Shown here piece by piece: positions 8,439-16,498 of a stretch of 55,275 bases of DNA. The DNA comes from Syntrophobacterales bacterium (GTDB taxonomy: Bacteria > Desulfobacterota > Syntrophia > Syntrophales > UBA2210). The notes under the pieces are model-generated. The model made no database searches and was not told the origin of the DNA. It saw only the letters and a program-made list of their open reading frames with translations. The stretch lies in NCBI GenBank assembly GCA_021163105.1, contig JAGGXJ010000086.1:1-55275 (forward strand), given 5' to 3'. A program made the position numbers and the translations under genes. How positions within the stretch are numbered: the stretch's first letter is position 1; every line of letters starts with the position of its first letter.

Positions 8439-8455
8439 TGGTCCCCTGTGGACCA
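8439..8455 (-). other. Intercistronic hairpin between fdhA and the FNT gene
   Basis: A 6-bp stem TGGTCC-n5-GGACCA lies in the 68-base gap, followed on the minus strand by an A-rich tract and then the FNT ribosome-binding site. With no T run it is unlikely to be a terminator; it could be an mRNA-processing or stabilising hairpin. Confidence 0.4.
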
Positions 8456-8468
8456 TTTATATTTTCAA

Positions 8469-11162
8469 TCAGGCTGCTTCTATCTTTACCGCGCAGACCT
8501 TGTATTCGGGAATTTTCCCGATGGGGTCGAGCGCCGGATTGGTAAGAAGATTTACGGCTGCTTCACTGAAATGGAAATTCATAAATATGGTGCCCTCAGG
8601 TGGGGTATCAACCACACTGGCTTTTACCTTAAGGCTGCCACGCCGCGATGTAACCGTTATAAAATCGCCTTCTTTAATTTTCAGTTTTTCCGCATCCCTT
8701 GAATTTATCTCTGCCAGGCTCTCAGGATATCGTTCGTTGAGTCCCTCGCTTCTTCTTGTCATAGTTGCCGTATGAAAGTGATAGAGAACACGCCCGGTTG
8801 TAAGAATGAAAGGATATTCATTATCGGGCAGCTCATCCGAAGGTCTATAATCTATTGCGGAAAAGAGTCCCAATCCTCTGGAGAACTTACCCTTATGCAG
8901 ATATCTGGTACCGGGATGGTCCGTGCTGGGGCAAGGCCACTGAATCCCTTCCTCCTCTATGCGTTCGTAGGTAATGCCCGCGTAGCTGGGAGCCAAGCCG
9001 TTTATCTCGTCCATAATCTCTTTAGCGGAAGAGTAGCTCATAGCGTAGTTCATCTTTGTCGCCAGTTCGGAGATTATCTGCCAGTCAGCTTTTGCCTCAC
9101 CAGGTGCATCAACGGCCTTTCTTATACGTTGAACTCTCCTCTCCGTATTGCTGAATGTGCCATTCTTTTCGGCAAAACATGCTGATGGCAGCACCACGTC
9201 GGCAAGTTGTCCCGTTTCGTTCAGAAAGATGTCCTGTACAACAAGGATGTCAAGATTTTTAAGGGATGCCTCAACGTGGGTGAGGTCAGGATCGCTGACC
9301 ATCGGGTTTTCTCCCATGATGTAGAGGCCTTTAAGGTCTCCATCATGTGCCGCGTTCATAATTTCCATGATGGTGAGGCCGGGTTTTGCCGGCAGTGAAA
9401 CGCCCCATGACTTTTCAAATTTGGTCCTGGCATCATCATTTGCTATAGGCTGATATGCCGGGAGAACATTTGGAAGCGCACCCATATCGCAGGCGCCCTG
9501 GACGTTGTTCTGGCCTCTGAGAGGATTGACCCCGCCACCTTCCACTCCGACATTACCGCACAGCATTGACAGATTTGCGCAGGATTTAACGGCGTCCGTT
9601 CCGTGCGAATGCTGTGTAATGCCCATAGCATACAGGATGGACGCACTGTTTGCCTCCGCGTATATGCGAGCGGCAATTCTGAGATCATCGGCTGGTACCC
9701 CTGTAATGTCTTCGACATGGTCGGGGGTATATTTTGCGACGGTCTCTTTCATGGTCTCAAAACCCTCTGTACGATTCGCCACGTATTCCTTCGCGTAAAG
9801 TCTCTCATCAATGATTGAGTTCATCAGACCATTAAGAACGGCCACATTTGTGCCGGGTTTGGGACGCAGCCATATATCGGCATAGTCCACAAGGCCGATC
9901 TTTCTGGGATCGATCACGATCAGTTTGGCACCATGCTGGCGGACAGCCCTCTTTACGCCCGAGCCTATCACCGGGTGATTCTCTGTTGTGTTAGTTCCTA
10001 TCGCGAGAATTGCATCCGTAAATTCTATCTCTTCTATGGAATTGGTCATTGCGCCTGATCCGAATGTGGCAGCCAGACCGGCTACCGTAACGGAGTGTCA
10101 GAGACGGGCGCAGTGATCGATGTTATTTGTACCGATCACCGCTCTCATGAATTTCTGGAAGAGATAGTTTTCCTCGTTGGTACAGCGTGCCGAGGAGAGC
10201 CCCGCAATACTGTCAGGCCCGTCTTTCTCTTTTATAGAGGCAAATTTTTCTGCGATATAGCCGTAGGCCTCTTCCCAGCTTGCCGCTTTCAACTCTCCAT
10301 CCATGCGAATAAGAGGCGTTTTTAGGCGATCGGAATTGTCTATGAAGTTCATTCCAAATCTGCCCTTGGAACAGAGCATTCCATGATTGGGCTTGCCATA
10401 ATCCATATTTGTTGTGACCTTGACAACTTTTCCATCACTGACATTGAGGTCCATCTGGCATCCTACTCCGCAATAGGGGCATGTTGTGCGCACCTTTTTC
10501 ATTTCCCACGGACGCCCTTTAAACCTTGCCTGTTTGAATGTCAGGGCCCCGACGGGGCACGCGTCGACACATGCGCCACAGAACACACATTCGGAATCTA
10601 TGTAATCTGCGTCGAAGGCAGGGCTGACCTTTGTGTGTGATCCGCGCATTGAGAAGTCGAGAACTTCGTGAACCTGTATCTCATTACAGACTCGGATGCA
10701 TCTTCCGCAGAGGATACACTTGTTGAGATCTCTCTGTATCATGGAATTGGTGTCTTCTATCTCATATCCCGGGAGATCGATCTCAAAGCGGGGTTTTTCA
10801 ATGCCCAGTTCGTATATGAGATCCTGAAGTTCACAGTCTCCGTTCTTTTCACATTGAAGGCAGTTGTGATTTCCTGATGACCACAGAAGTTCCGCCACCA
10901 TCCTGCGGGCATTCATAACCTTTTCGGTATTGGTCTGCACAACCATGCCCGGACTTACAGGTGTGCAGCACGAAGCTTCAAGTTTTCCAGCAGTTCCAAT
11001 CTCGACAACACATACGCGGCAGGCACCTGCTGGTTTGGTGTTGGGATAATAGCAAAGGGTTGGAATATGTATCCCATTTTCTTTAGCAATTTCCAGAATG
11101 GTTTGTCCTGAAGATGCCTCTATCTTTTTCCCGTCAATTGTTAATGAAATTTTGTTGCCCAT
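8469..11162 (-). CDS. fdhA: NAD-linked formate dehydrogenase catalytic subunit, selenocysteine-containing
   Basis: A single 897-residue protein that the ORF track splits at an in-frame TGA (10100-10098). The N-terminal part has a plant-type [2Fe-2S] domain, a His-Cys cluster motif, two [4Fe-4S] motifs ([23 protein letters not shown]) and the start of the Mo/W-bisMGD domain with its own cluster (CPYCGVGC). The TGA follows HCARL and precedes HSVTVAGL, exactly the active-site position occupied by Sec or Cys in formate dehydrogenases, and a canonical bacterial SECIS hairpin follows. The reaction is reversible oxidation of formate to CO2, with electrons passed to the NuoEF-like partner upstream. 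Start: ATG at 11162 with AGGAGG seven bases upstream; the track's GTG at 11168 is too close to that site. Confidence 0.95.
10068..10086 (-). promoter_or_regulatory. Bacterial SECIS hairpin of fdhA
   Basis: Reading the minus strand after the UGA: 11 bases, then GGUAGCC-GGUCU-GGCUGCC, a 7-bp stem with one G-U pair and the loop GGUCU. The loop starts 18 nucleotides after the UGA, the same loop sequence and spacing as I recall for Escherichia coli fdhF, which binds SelB. Confidence 0.93.
10098..10100 (-). other. In-frame UGA selenocysteine codon
   Basis: The TGA lies between conserved blocks of the molybdopterin active site (HCARL / HSVTVAGL), and the same frame continues for more than 540 codons. 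It should be translated as selenocysteine, at about residue 355. Confidence 0.95.
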
Positions 11163-11173
11163 CTTCACTCCTC

Positions 11174-12895
11174 CTAACCCCTTTTTACGAGATCTTCAAA
11201 TTCACCCCTAAACTTTGCAACCATTGCTTCTATGGGCATTGCAAATGCATCGCCTGTAGGACACAATGTCAACCCTTTGATCGTGTCGCATGTATCAAGA
11301 ATAGTGTCAATATTTTCGATAGTTCCTTCACCGCTTGTCAGTTTCCCGAGCAAAACTTTGATGGTTTTTGAACCTTCTCTGCCAGGAACGCACTGCCCGC
11401 AGCATTCATGGGCATAAAAATTTATTGTCCGCAGGGCCAGCTCGGGAATAGACATGGTATCATTGATGACCATGATTCCACCGGAGCCAAGCATGGTGCC
11501 TGCTTTAGCACATGAATCGTAGTCCATCTTAAGGTCGCCTATTTCGTCAGCTTTTAAAATCGGCACAGACAGACCTCCGACAATAACAGCTTTCAAGTTT
11601 CCTTTTACCCCACCGGCTGTTTCGAGAATAACCTTAAGGGATGTTCCTAAAGGATACTCGTAAACCCCAGGTTTGTTGACATGACCGCTTACCCCATAGA
11701 GTTTAGGGCCAAAGTTTCCCTCAGTACCGATCTTTTTAAATTCCTGTACCCCTTTCTCCACGATAAAAGGAACACAGGAGAGTGTTTCTACATTGTTAAC
11801 AATGGTAGGAGAGCCATAAAGACCAACATTGGCAGGAAATGGAGGTTTGACTCTCGGGTTCCCTCTTTTGCCCTCTATAGACTCGATTAACGCTGTTTCT
11901 TCCCCGCAAACATATGAGCCGGCGCCCCGGTGAACTACAATATCAACATGATTGAGCTGGCCATCTTTTTTTGCCTGTCTTATGGCATTCTCAAGGATAT
12001 CCGCAATCCATCTAAATTCTCCCCGAATATAAATGAAGGCCTTTTCGGCTCCTATTGCATAAGCTGAAATGGCTATTCCCTCAATCATAAGATGCGGATC
12101 ATACTGCATGATTTGCCTGTCTTTAAAAGTTCCTGGCTCACCCTCATCCGCATTGCATATTAAATAGACAGGTCGAGAATTATCTTTAGGGAGAAACCCC
12201 CACTTCACTCCTGCGGGAAAACCGGCGCCACCACGTCCTCTAATCATCGATCCCTTAACCATGTCAACAATTTCAGATGGTTGCATCTTGAAGGTTTTTT
12301 TAAGTGCTTCATAACCACCACCCTTCTTATAAACGGTGATATCTGTAGCATCTGAAATGCCCCGATTTTTCAAAAGGATATTACACTCTGTCCCGAAGTT
12401 TGAAAACGTGTCAGGTTCAGGCATTTTACCGGACTTCAGCGATTCAACCAGTTCATCCACTTTCTCGATTGTTAAGTTTTCATAATACGTATCATTAACC
12501 TGAACCACAGGACAGGTGCCACAGGAACCAAGGTCTTCAACAGAGGAAAGGGTGAAGAGGCCATCGCCGGTTGTCCCCCCAACCTCGATTCCTAATTTTT
12601 TCTTGAGATGTTCAACAATTTCATATGCACCGGATAGGAAACCCGGTATATTTGTATCGACCTGCAGGTGATATTTACCTACCGGTTTAGTATTATACAT
12701 TGTATAATACGTCGTTACACCAAAAGCTCTGCTGTTAGGTACACCTACAATTTTAGCTACCTCTTTAATGTCTTCATTAGACAAAAAATTGTTGTTTTTA
12801 CGCTGGGCTATTTCTAAAGCAGGCATAAGGGCCGATTTTCTGGAAGGATAGAGATTAGCCAGCTCAGATACTCTTTCTTCTGTTTCTTCGTTCAT
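11174..12895 (-). CDS. NuoE-NuoF fusion: NADH diaphorase subunit of the formate dehydrogenase
   Basis: A 573-aa cytoplasmic flavoprotein. Residues 1 to about 165 are NuoE-like (thioredoxin fold); about 170-570 are NuoF-like, with the FMN site GRGGAGFPAG, the NADH site CNADEGEPGTFKDR and the SLBB region. It would exchange electrons between NAD(H) and the FdhA iron-sulfur chain, as FdsG-FdsB do. The cluster ligands are unusual: in the NuoE part three of the four canonical [2Fe-2S] cysteines are replaced (QVDTNIPG for QVCTNxxC; EDLGSC for ECLGSC), and the N3 motif reads ECCGQCVPGR instead of ESCGxCxPCR. It is six bases (TAG plus spacer) from fdhA and 115 bases downstream of rex, so one operon is likely. 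Confidence 0.92.
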   Translation of the reverse strand: MNEETEERVSELANLYPSRKSALMPALEIAQRKNNNFLSNEDIKEVAKIVGVPNSRAFGVTTYYTMYNTKPVGKYHLQVDTNIPGFLSGAYEIVEHLKKKLGIEVGGTTGDGLFTLSSVEDLGSCGTCPVVQVNDTYYENLTIEKVDELVESLKSGKMPEPDTFSNFGTECNILLKNRGISDATDITVYKKGGGYEALKKTFKMQPSEIVDMVKGSMIRGRGGAGFPAGVKWGFLPKDNSRPVYLICNADEGEPGTFKDRQIMQYDPHLMIEGIAISAYAIGAEKAFIYIRGEFRWIADILENAIRQAKKDGQLNHVDIVVHRGAGSYVCGEETALIESIEGKRGNPRVKPPFPANVGLYGSPTIVNNVETLSCVPFIVEKGVQEFKKIGTEGNFGPKLYGVSGHVNKPGVYEYPLGTSLKVILETAGGVKGNLKAVIVGGLSVPILKADEIGDLKMDYDSCAKAGTMLGSGGIMVINDTMSIPELALRTINFYAHECCGQCVPGREGSKTIKVLLGKLTSGEGTIENIDTILDTCDTIKGLTLCPTGDAFAMPIEAMVAKFRGEFEDLVKRG

Positions 12896-13010
12896 TTTGA
12901 CGCCCCCCCCAATTTTTATATTTTTATTCGTTTACTTGTTTATATAATCGCGCTTCTGCTGAATATGGTATAGAGCATAGTGCTTACCCCCATACCTTTT
13001 AATTGTCTCT

Positions 13011-13715
13011 CTATCCTTCAAAACTCAGATTTCTTTCCTTCTCTTCTTCTTTGTCTGTCTTTCGCTGGTCAACAAAAAATATTAAGCTCTCTAATTCACA
13101 GGCCATATCAACATCGGAGATAAAAACATCATCGTTTGTTCTTAAAGCGACCGGTGCAAAATTCAAAATCCCTTTTATGCCTGCACCCATAAGTTTGTCT
13201 GCTACATCTTGGGCCACATCAGGAAGCGTCGCAATTATTGCGATTTCCATATTGTCTGTTTTAATAACCTCAGCCAGATTTTCCACGCTGTGAATTTTGA
13301 CACCGGAAAAATTTTTACCTATCTTATTGTTGTCAATATCAAAGGCACAGATAATCTTAAGATGAAACTTGGAAAAACCTTCAAATCTTAAAAGAGCGCT
13401 CCCCAAACTTCCCACGCCGACTAAAGCTACTCTCCACTCCTTATCTATACCCAAAATAGATTCTAACTCACTTATTAACCTCTCAATTTCATACCCTACT
13501 CCTCGTTTACCAAATTCTCCAAAATAGGAGAGGTCTCTTCTGAATTGTTCGGGAGAAACATTTGAGCACTTTGATATCTCACCTGATGAGATAATCTTTA
13601 CATTATTTTCCTTGAATCTTCTCAAGTTCCTGAGATAGAGACTCAGCCTTCTGATTGTTTCTGCAGAAAAGCATTTTTTCTTAGTGCAGATTGTATGCTG
13701 TGATAATTTTCTCAC
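13011..13715 (-). CDS. rex: Redox-sensing transcriptional repressor Rex
   Basis: A 234-aa dimeric repressor that senses the NADH/NAD+ ratio: it binds DNA when NADH is low and lets go when NADH rises. The N-terminal winged helix (residues about 15-85, ETIRRLSLYLRNLR... SPEQFRRDLSYFGEFG with the recognition helix QFRRDLS) and the Rossmann domain with GVGSLGSAL are clear. The start is GTG at 13715 with AAGGA inside the preceding operator-like sequence. As the first gene of the rex-nuoEF-fdhA-FNT unit it would tie formate metabolism to the NADH pool. A 20-30 residue N-terminal extension with two cysteines is slightly unusual. Confidence 0.93.
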   Translation of the reverse strand: MRKLSQHTICTKKKCFSAETIRRLSLYLRNLRRFKENNVKIISSGEISKCSNVSPEQFRRDLSYFGEFGKRGVGYEIERLISELESILGIDKEWRVALVGVGSLGSALLRFEGFSKFHLKIICAFDIDNNKIGKNFSGVKIHSVENLAEVIKTDNMEIAIIATLPDVAQDVADKLMGAGIKGILNFAPVALRTNDDVFISDVDMACELESLIFFVDQRKTDKEEEKERNLSFEG

Positions 13716-13716
13716 T

Positions 13717-13734
13717 TTGTTTATCCTTTCACAA
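13717..13734 (-). promoter_or_regulatory. Candidate Rex operator at the rex start
   Basis: Minus strand TTGTGAA-AGGA-TAAACAA, an 18-base dyad matching the Rex consensus TTGTGAA-n4-TTCACAA with two mismatches in one half. It begins one base after the -10 element, covers the expected transcription start, and contains the ribosome-binding AAGGA. Confidence 0.7.
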
Positions 13735-13735
13735 G

Positions 13736-13764
13736 CTCATAACAAACGAATAAATCCATGTCAA
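13736..13764 (-). promoter_or_regulatory. Promoter of the rex-fdh operon
   Basis: Minus strand TTGACA (13764-13759), 17-base spacer, TATGAG (13741-13736). The Rex-like operator follows directly, an arrangement suited to autorepression. Confidence 0.6.
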
Positions 13765-13793
13765 GTAAAAACATTGCATTTCACATTTTTTTC

Positions 13794-13850
13794 TTGACAA
13801 TTCAAATTATAAGGTTTATTCGGAAGATGACTCATGGTCATACTTTGACC
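13794..13850 (+). promoter_or_regulatory. Candidate promoter and tandem dyad operator for the TetR/beta-oxidation operon
   Basis: A TTGACA (13794) is followed 17 bases later by a weak TATTCG (13817). Downstream lie two overlapping dyads sharing a half-site: ATGAC-tcatg-GTCAT (13827-13841) and GGTCA-tactt-TGACC (13836-13850). Such 15-base palindromes are typical TetR targets; autoregulation by the adjacent TetR gene is inferred. Confidence 0.5.
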
Positions 13851-13922
13851 TTTGTTTAGTTATTGGCAACTGGCGGTAAATACAAAATCAGTTAAAACAA
13901 AATTGGAAACGGGAGTATAAAA

Positions 13923-14561
13923 ATGGCGCCTGGGGAACGTAGAAAGAGAGAAAAGGAGCAGAGAAGAAAGACGATTCTCAAGGCTGCCAGGAAACTGTTC
14001 TTTAAGCGAGGGTACAATCCAGTCACTGTTTCAGATATCGCGAAAAAGGTTGAATTGAGCAAAGGGGCGATTTATCTCTATTTCAGCAGTAAAGAGGAGA
14101 TATGTGCCCAAGTGCTGCTGGATGATATTGAAAAATTCCACGGTGAGGTGCTCCCGATATTCGAGGGAGGGGCCGGCGCGTCAGAAATATTTGCTGAGTT
14201 TGCCCATATGTATGTGGATTTTTTCCTGAAGGACAGGGAGCTGTTCAGGATGTTTATGAATTTCATGTTGCATGCCAATAATCTGAATCTGCCGGATGAT
14301 ACAAACAAGAGGATTATCCGGGAAACAAACAAGGCAGTCTCCGTTACTGAGAATATATTTCAATACGGAATTGACAAAGGTGAATTTACTCTCAGAAAAG
14401 AAGATATAAGAACCATGAGGAATACATTCTGGGGGATGCTTAACGGGATAATTTCACTTCACCTTTTCATAGGCAGAGAATCAACCAGAGAAGAGAGGAT
14501 ACGCTCCAATGTTAATAAATGTTTGGGCATTTTTATAGAGGGTCTAAAAAAAACTGAATGA
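13923..14561 (+). CDS. TetR/AcrR family transcriptional regulator
   Basis: A 212-aa repressor. The N-terminal helix-turn-helix (about residues 15-60, TILKAARKLFFKRGYNPVTVSDIAKKVELSKGAIYLYF split over the motif) is highly typical; the C-terminal all-helical ligand domain (about 75-210) is TetR_C-like. Its stop is about 15 bases before the acyl-CoA dehydrogenase gene on the same strand, so it probably controls the beta-oxidation operon and responds to an acyl-CoA, as FadR-type TetR proteins do. The ligand is inferred from context only. Tandem palindromes in front of the gene are candidate binding sites. Confidence 0.9.
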   Translation: MAPGERRKREKEQRRKTILKAARKLFFKRGYNPVTVSDIAKKVELSKGAIYLYFSSKEEICAQVLLDDIEKFHGEVLPIFEGGAGASEIFAEFAHMYVDFFLKDRELFRMFMNFMLHANNLNLPDDTNKRIIRETNKAVSVTENIFQYGIDKGEFTLRKEDIRTMRNTFWGMLNGIISLHLFIGRESTREERIRSNVNKCLGIFIEGLKKTE

Positions 14562-14576
14562 GGAGGGTGCAGGATT

Positions 14577-16442
14577 ATGGGAAATACATTGGTTAACACG
14601 AGGGACCAGAGGTTCATTTTGTTTGAGCAGCTGGGTATCGAGGATCTTTTTACCGCCGGGAAGTATGAGGATTACTCGCAGGAAGTGGTTGACATGATGT
14701 TGACCGAGGCGGAGAAGATGGCTGTGGACGTCATTCTTCCCACCTACGATGTCGGTGACAGGGAAGGTGCTGTTTTCGCGGACGGAAAAGTTACCGTTCC
14801 GGCTTGTATTCATGATGCCCTTAAGAAGTTTAATGAGGGAGGGTGGGGCTGCGCCCCTGCGGATCCGGAAGTTGGAGGACAGAACGTGCCGCTCTGTGTG
14901 TGGAGCGCCTGTACGGAACTGCTTGACTCGGCAAATTTTGCGTTTATGATGTATCCTGGATTGACAATGGGAGCGGCTCATCTGATCTGGCTATACGGCA
15001 CGGAAGAACAAAAAAATACCTACATGTACAAGATGTTTGCCGGTGAATGGGGCGGCACCATGTGCCTGACAGAGCCGGGCGCGGGCAGTGATGTGGGGGC
15101 CACGAGGGCGATCGCAAAGAGACTGCCTGATGGTACCTTCAGTATCGAGGGTACGAAATCCTTTATCTCCTCCGGTGACAATGATCTTTATTCCAATATC
15201 ATCCATCCCGTTCTTGCCAGGATCGAAGGAGATCCTCCGGGGACAGGCGGGATTTCCATCTTTATCGTTCCCAAGTTCAAGGTGAATGAGGACGGGAGCG
15301 TGGGTGAATCCAATGATGTTATCACGGGCGGTATCGAGCACAAGATGGGTATAAAGGCATCAGCCACCGCTACGCTGAACTTCGGTGAAAACGGGAAATG
15401 TGTCGGTTACCTTCTGGGCAAGGAACGTGCCGGCATGAAGATAATGTTCGACATGATGAATAATGCCAGGTTGGAAGTAGGAATGCAGGGTCTCGGACAC
15501 GCGTCCGCATCTATGGAACATGCCGTTCAGTATGCTAAAGAGAGGATTCAGAGCAGGCACATTATGGAGATGACGCTTCCCGATGCGAAGGCAGTACCTA
15601 TTATCCAGCATCCCGATATCAGACGATCTCTCCTCTGGATGAAATCTCATGTCGAGGGCATGAGGGCGATGAACTATTTTGTTGGTTACTGCATCGATAA
15701 GGCAGAGACCACAACTGACGAAGCTGAAAAGAAAAAATGTAAAGGTTTCGTTGAAATCCTGACGCCCATCATCAAGGCCTATTGTTCTGACAAGGCCTGC
15801 GAGATCTGCTCGCTTGGCATCGATGTATATGGCGGTTACGGGTACATCCAGGAATATCCGATGGAACAGTATCTGAGAGACGCTAAAATTTCCTGTCTCT
15901 ATGAGGGGACAAACTATATCCAGGCACTTGATTTTGTTGGAAGAAAGATGGGTCAAAACAGGGGTATGAATCTTATGAACCTGTTTGGGCTGATTGATGC
16001 CGACATTAAGAAGGCCAAGGAGAACGATGAGTTAAAAGAATATGCAGAACATCTTGAGGAAGCCTACAATGCCGCTGTCGGCATTGCGATGCAGTTTGCC
16101 GAATGGGGCAAGAGCTCCAGCGTATTGCTTCCTATCATGAATGCGAGGCCGTACCTTATGGTTATGGGTGATCTTTTTGTCGGATGGCAGCTTATCCAGG
16201 CGGCGGTTATCGCTTCCGAAAAACTTGTTGCCATGTATGCCGAAGCCGGTGCGGAAGGTTCTCTGGCAAAGCAGAGGGCTCTTGCGCGGAAAAATGCGGA
16301 CGCCGCGTTCTATCAGGGAAAGATTGCATCAGCGAAATACTTTGCATGTAACGTCCTTCCGACAATTGAGGGCAGATGCAAATGTATTACACTGGCGGAT
16401 AAGACCCCCATTGAGATGCTGGAGGATTCTTTTGCGGTTTAA
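14577..16442 (+). CDS. Acyl-CoA dehydrogenase, long form with C-terminal extension domain
   Basis: A 621-aa FAD enzyme that makes the trans-2,3 double bond of an acyl-CoA and passes electrons to electron-transfer flavoprotein. The length and the extra C-terminal domain (about residues 490-615) place it with the long DmdC/AcdA-like branch rather than the 380-aa short-chain enzymes. Visible features are the FAD/substrate loop (CLTEPGAGSDVGA), the central beta domain, and LYEGTNYIQALDFVGRK, where the glutamate is the likely catalytic base. It is the first enzyme of the operon, with a GAGGAG ribosome-binding site. Chain-length range is not readable; electron-transfer flavoprotein genes are not in the window. 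Confidence 0.93.
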   Translation: MGNTLVNTRDQRFILFEQLGIEDLFTAGKYEDYSQEVVDMMLTEAEKMAVDVILPTYDVGDREGAVFADGKVTVPACIHDALKKFNEGGWGCAPADPEVGGQNVPLCVWSACTELLDSANFAFMMYPGLTMGAAHLIWLYGTEEQKNTYMYKMFAGEWGGTMCLTEPGAGSDVGATRAIAKRLPDGTFSIEGTKSFISSGDNDLYSNIIHPVLARIEGDPPGTGGISIFIVPKFKVNEDGSVGESNDVITGGIEHKMGIKASATATLNFGENGKCVGYLLGKERAGMKIMFDMMNNARLEVGMQGLGHASASMEHAVQYAKERIQSRHIMEMTLPDAKAVPIIQHPDIRRSLLWMKSHVEGMRAMNYFVGYCIDKAETTTDEAEKKKCKGFVEILTPIIKAYCSDKACEICSLGIDVYGGYGYIQEYPMEQYLRDAKISCLYEGTNYIQALDFVGRKMGQNRGMNLMNLFGLIDADIKKAKENDELKEYAEHLEEAYNAAVGIAMQFAEWGKSSSVLLPIMNARPYLMVMGDLFVGWQLIQAAVIASEKLVAMYAEAGAEGSLAKQRALARKNADAAFYQGKIASAKYFACNVLPTIEGRCKCITLADKTPIEMLEDSFAV

Positions 16443-16498
16443 GACATAATGAACGTGAATCAAGGCGCTTGTTTTATGCCTAATAAAGGAGGAATAAC

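Noticed and set aside
10098-10100. Stop codon that would make fdhA a pseudogene
   Set aside because: The frame continues for more than 540 conserved codons, the stop is at the known Sec site, and a textbook SECIS hairpin follows.
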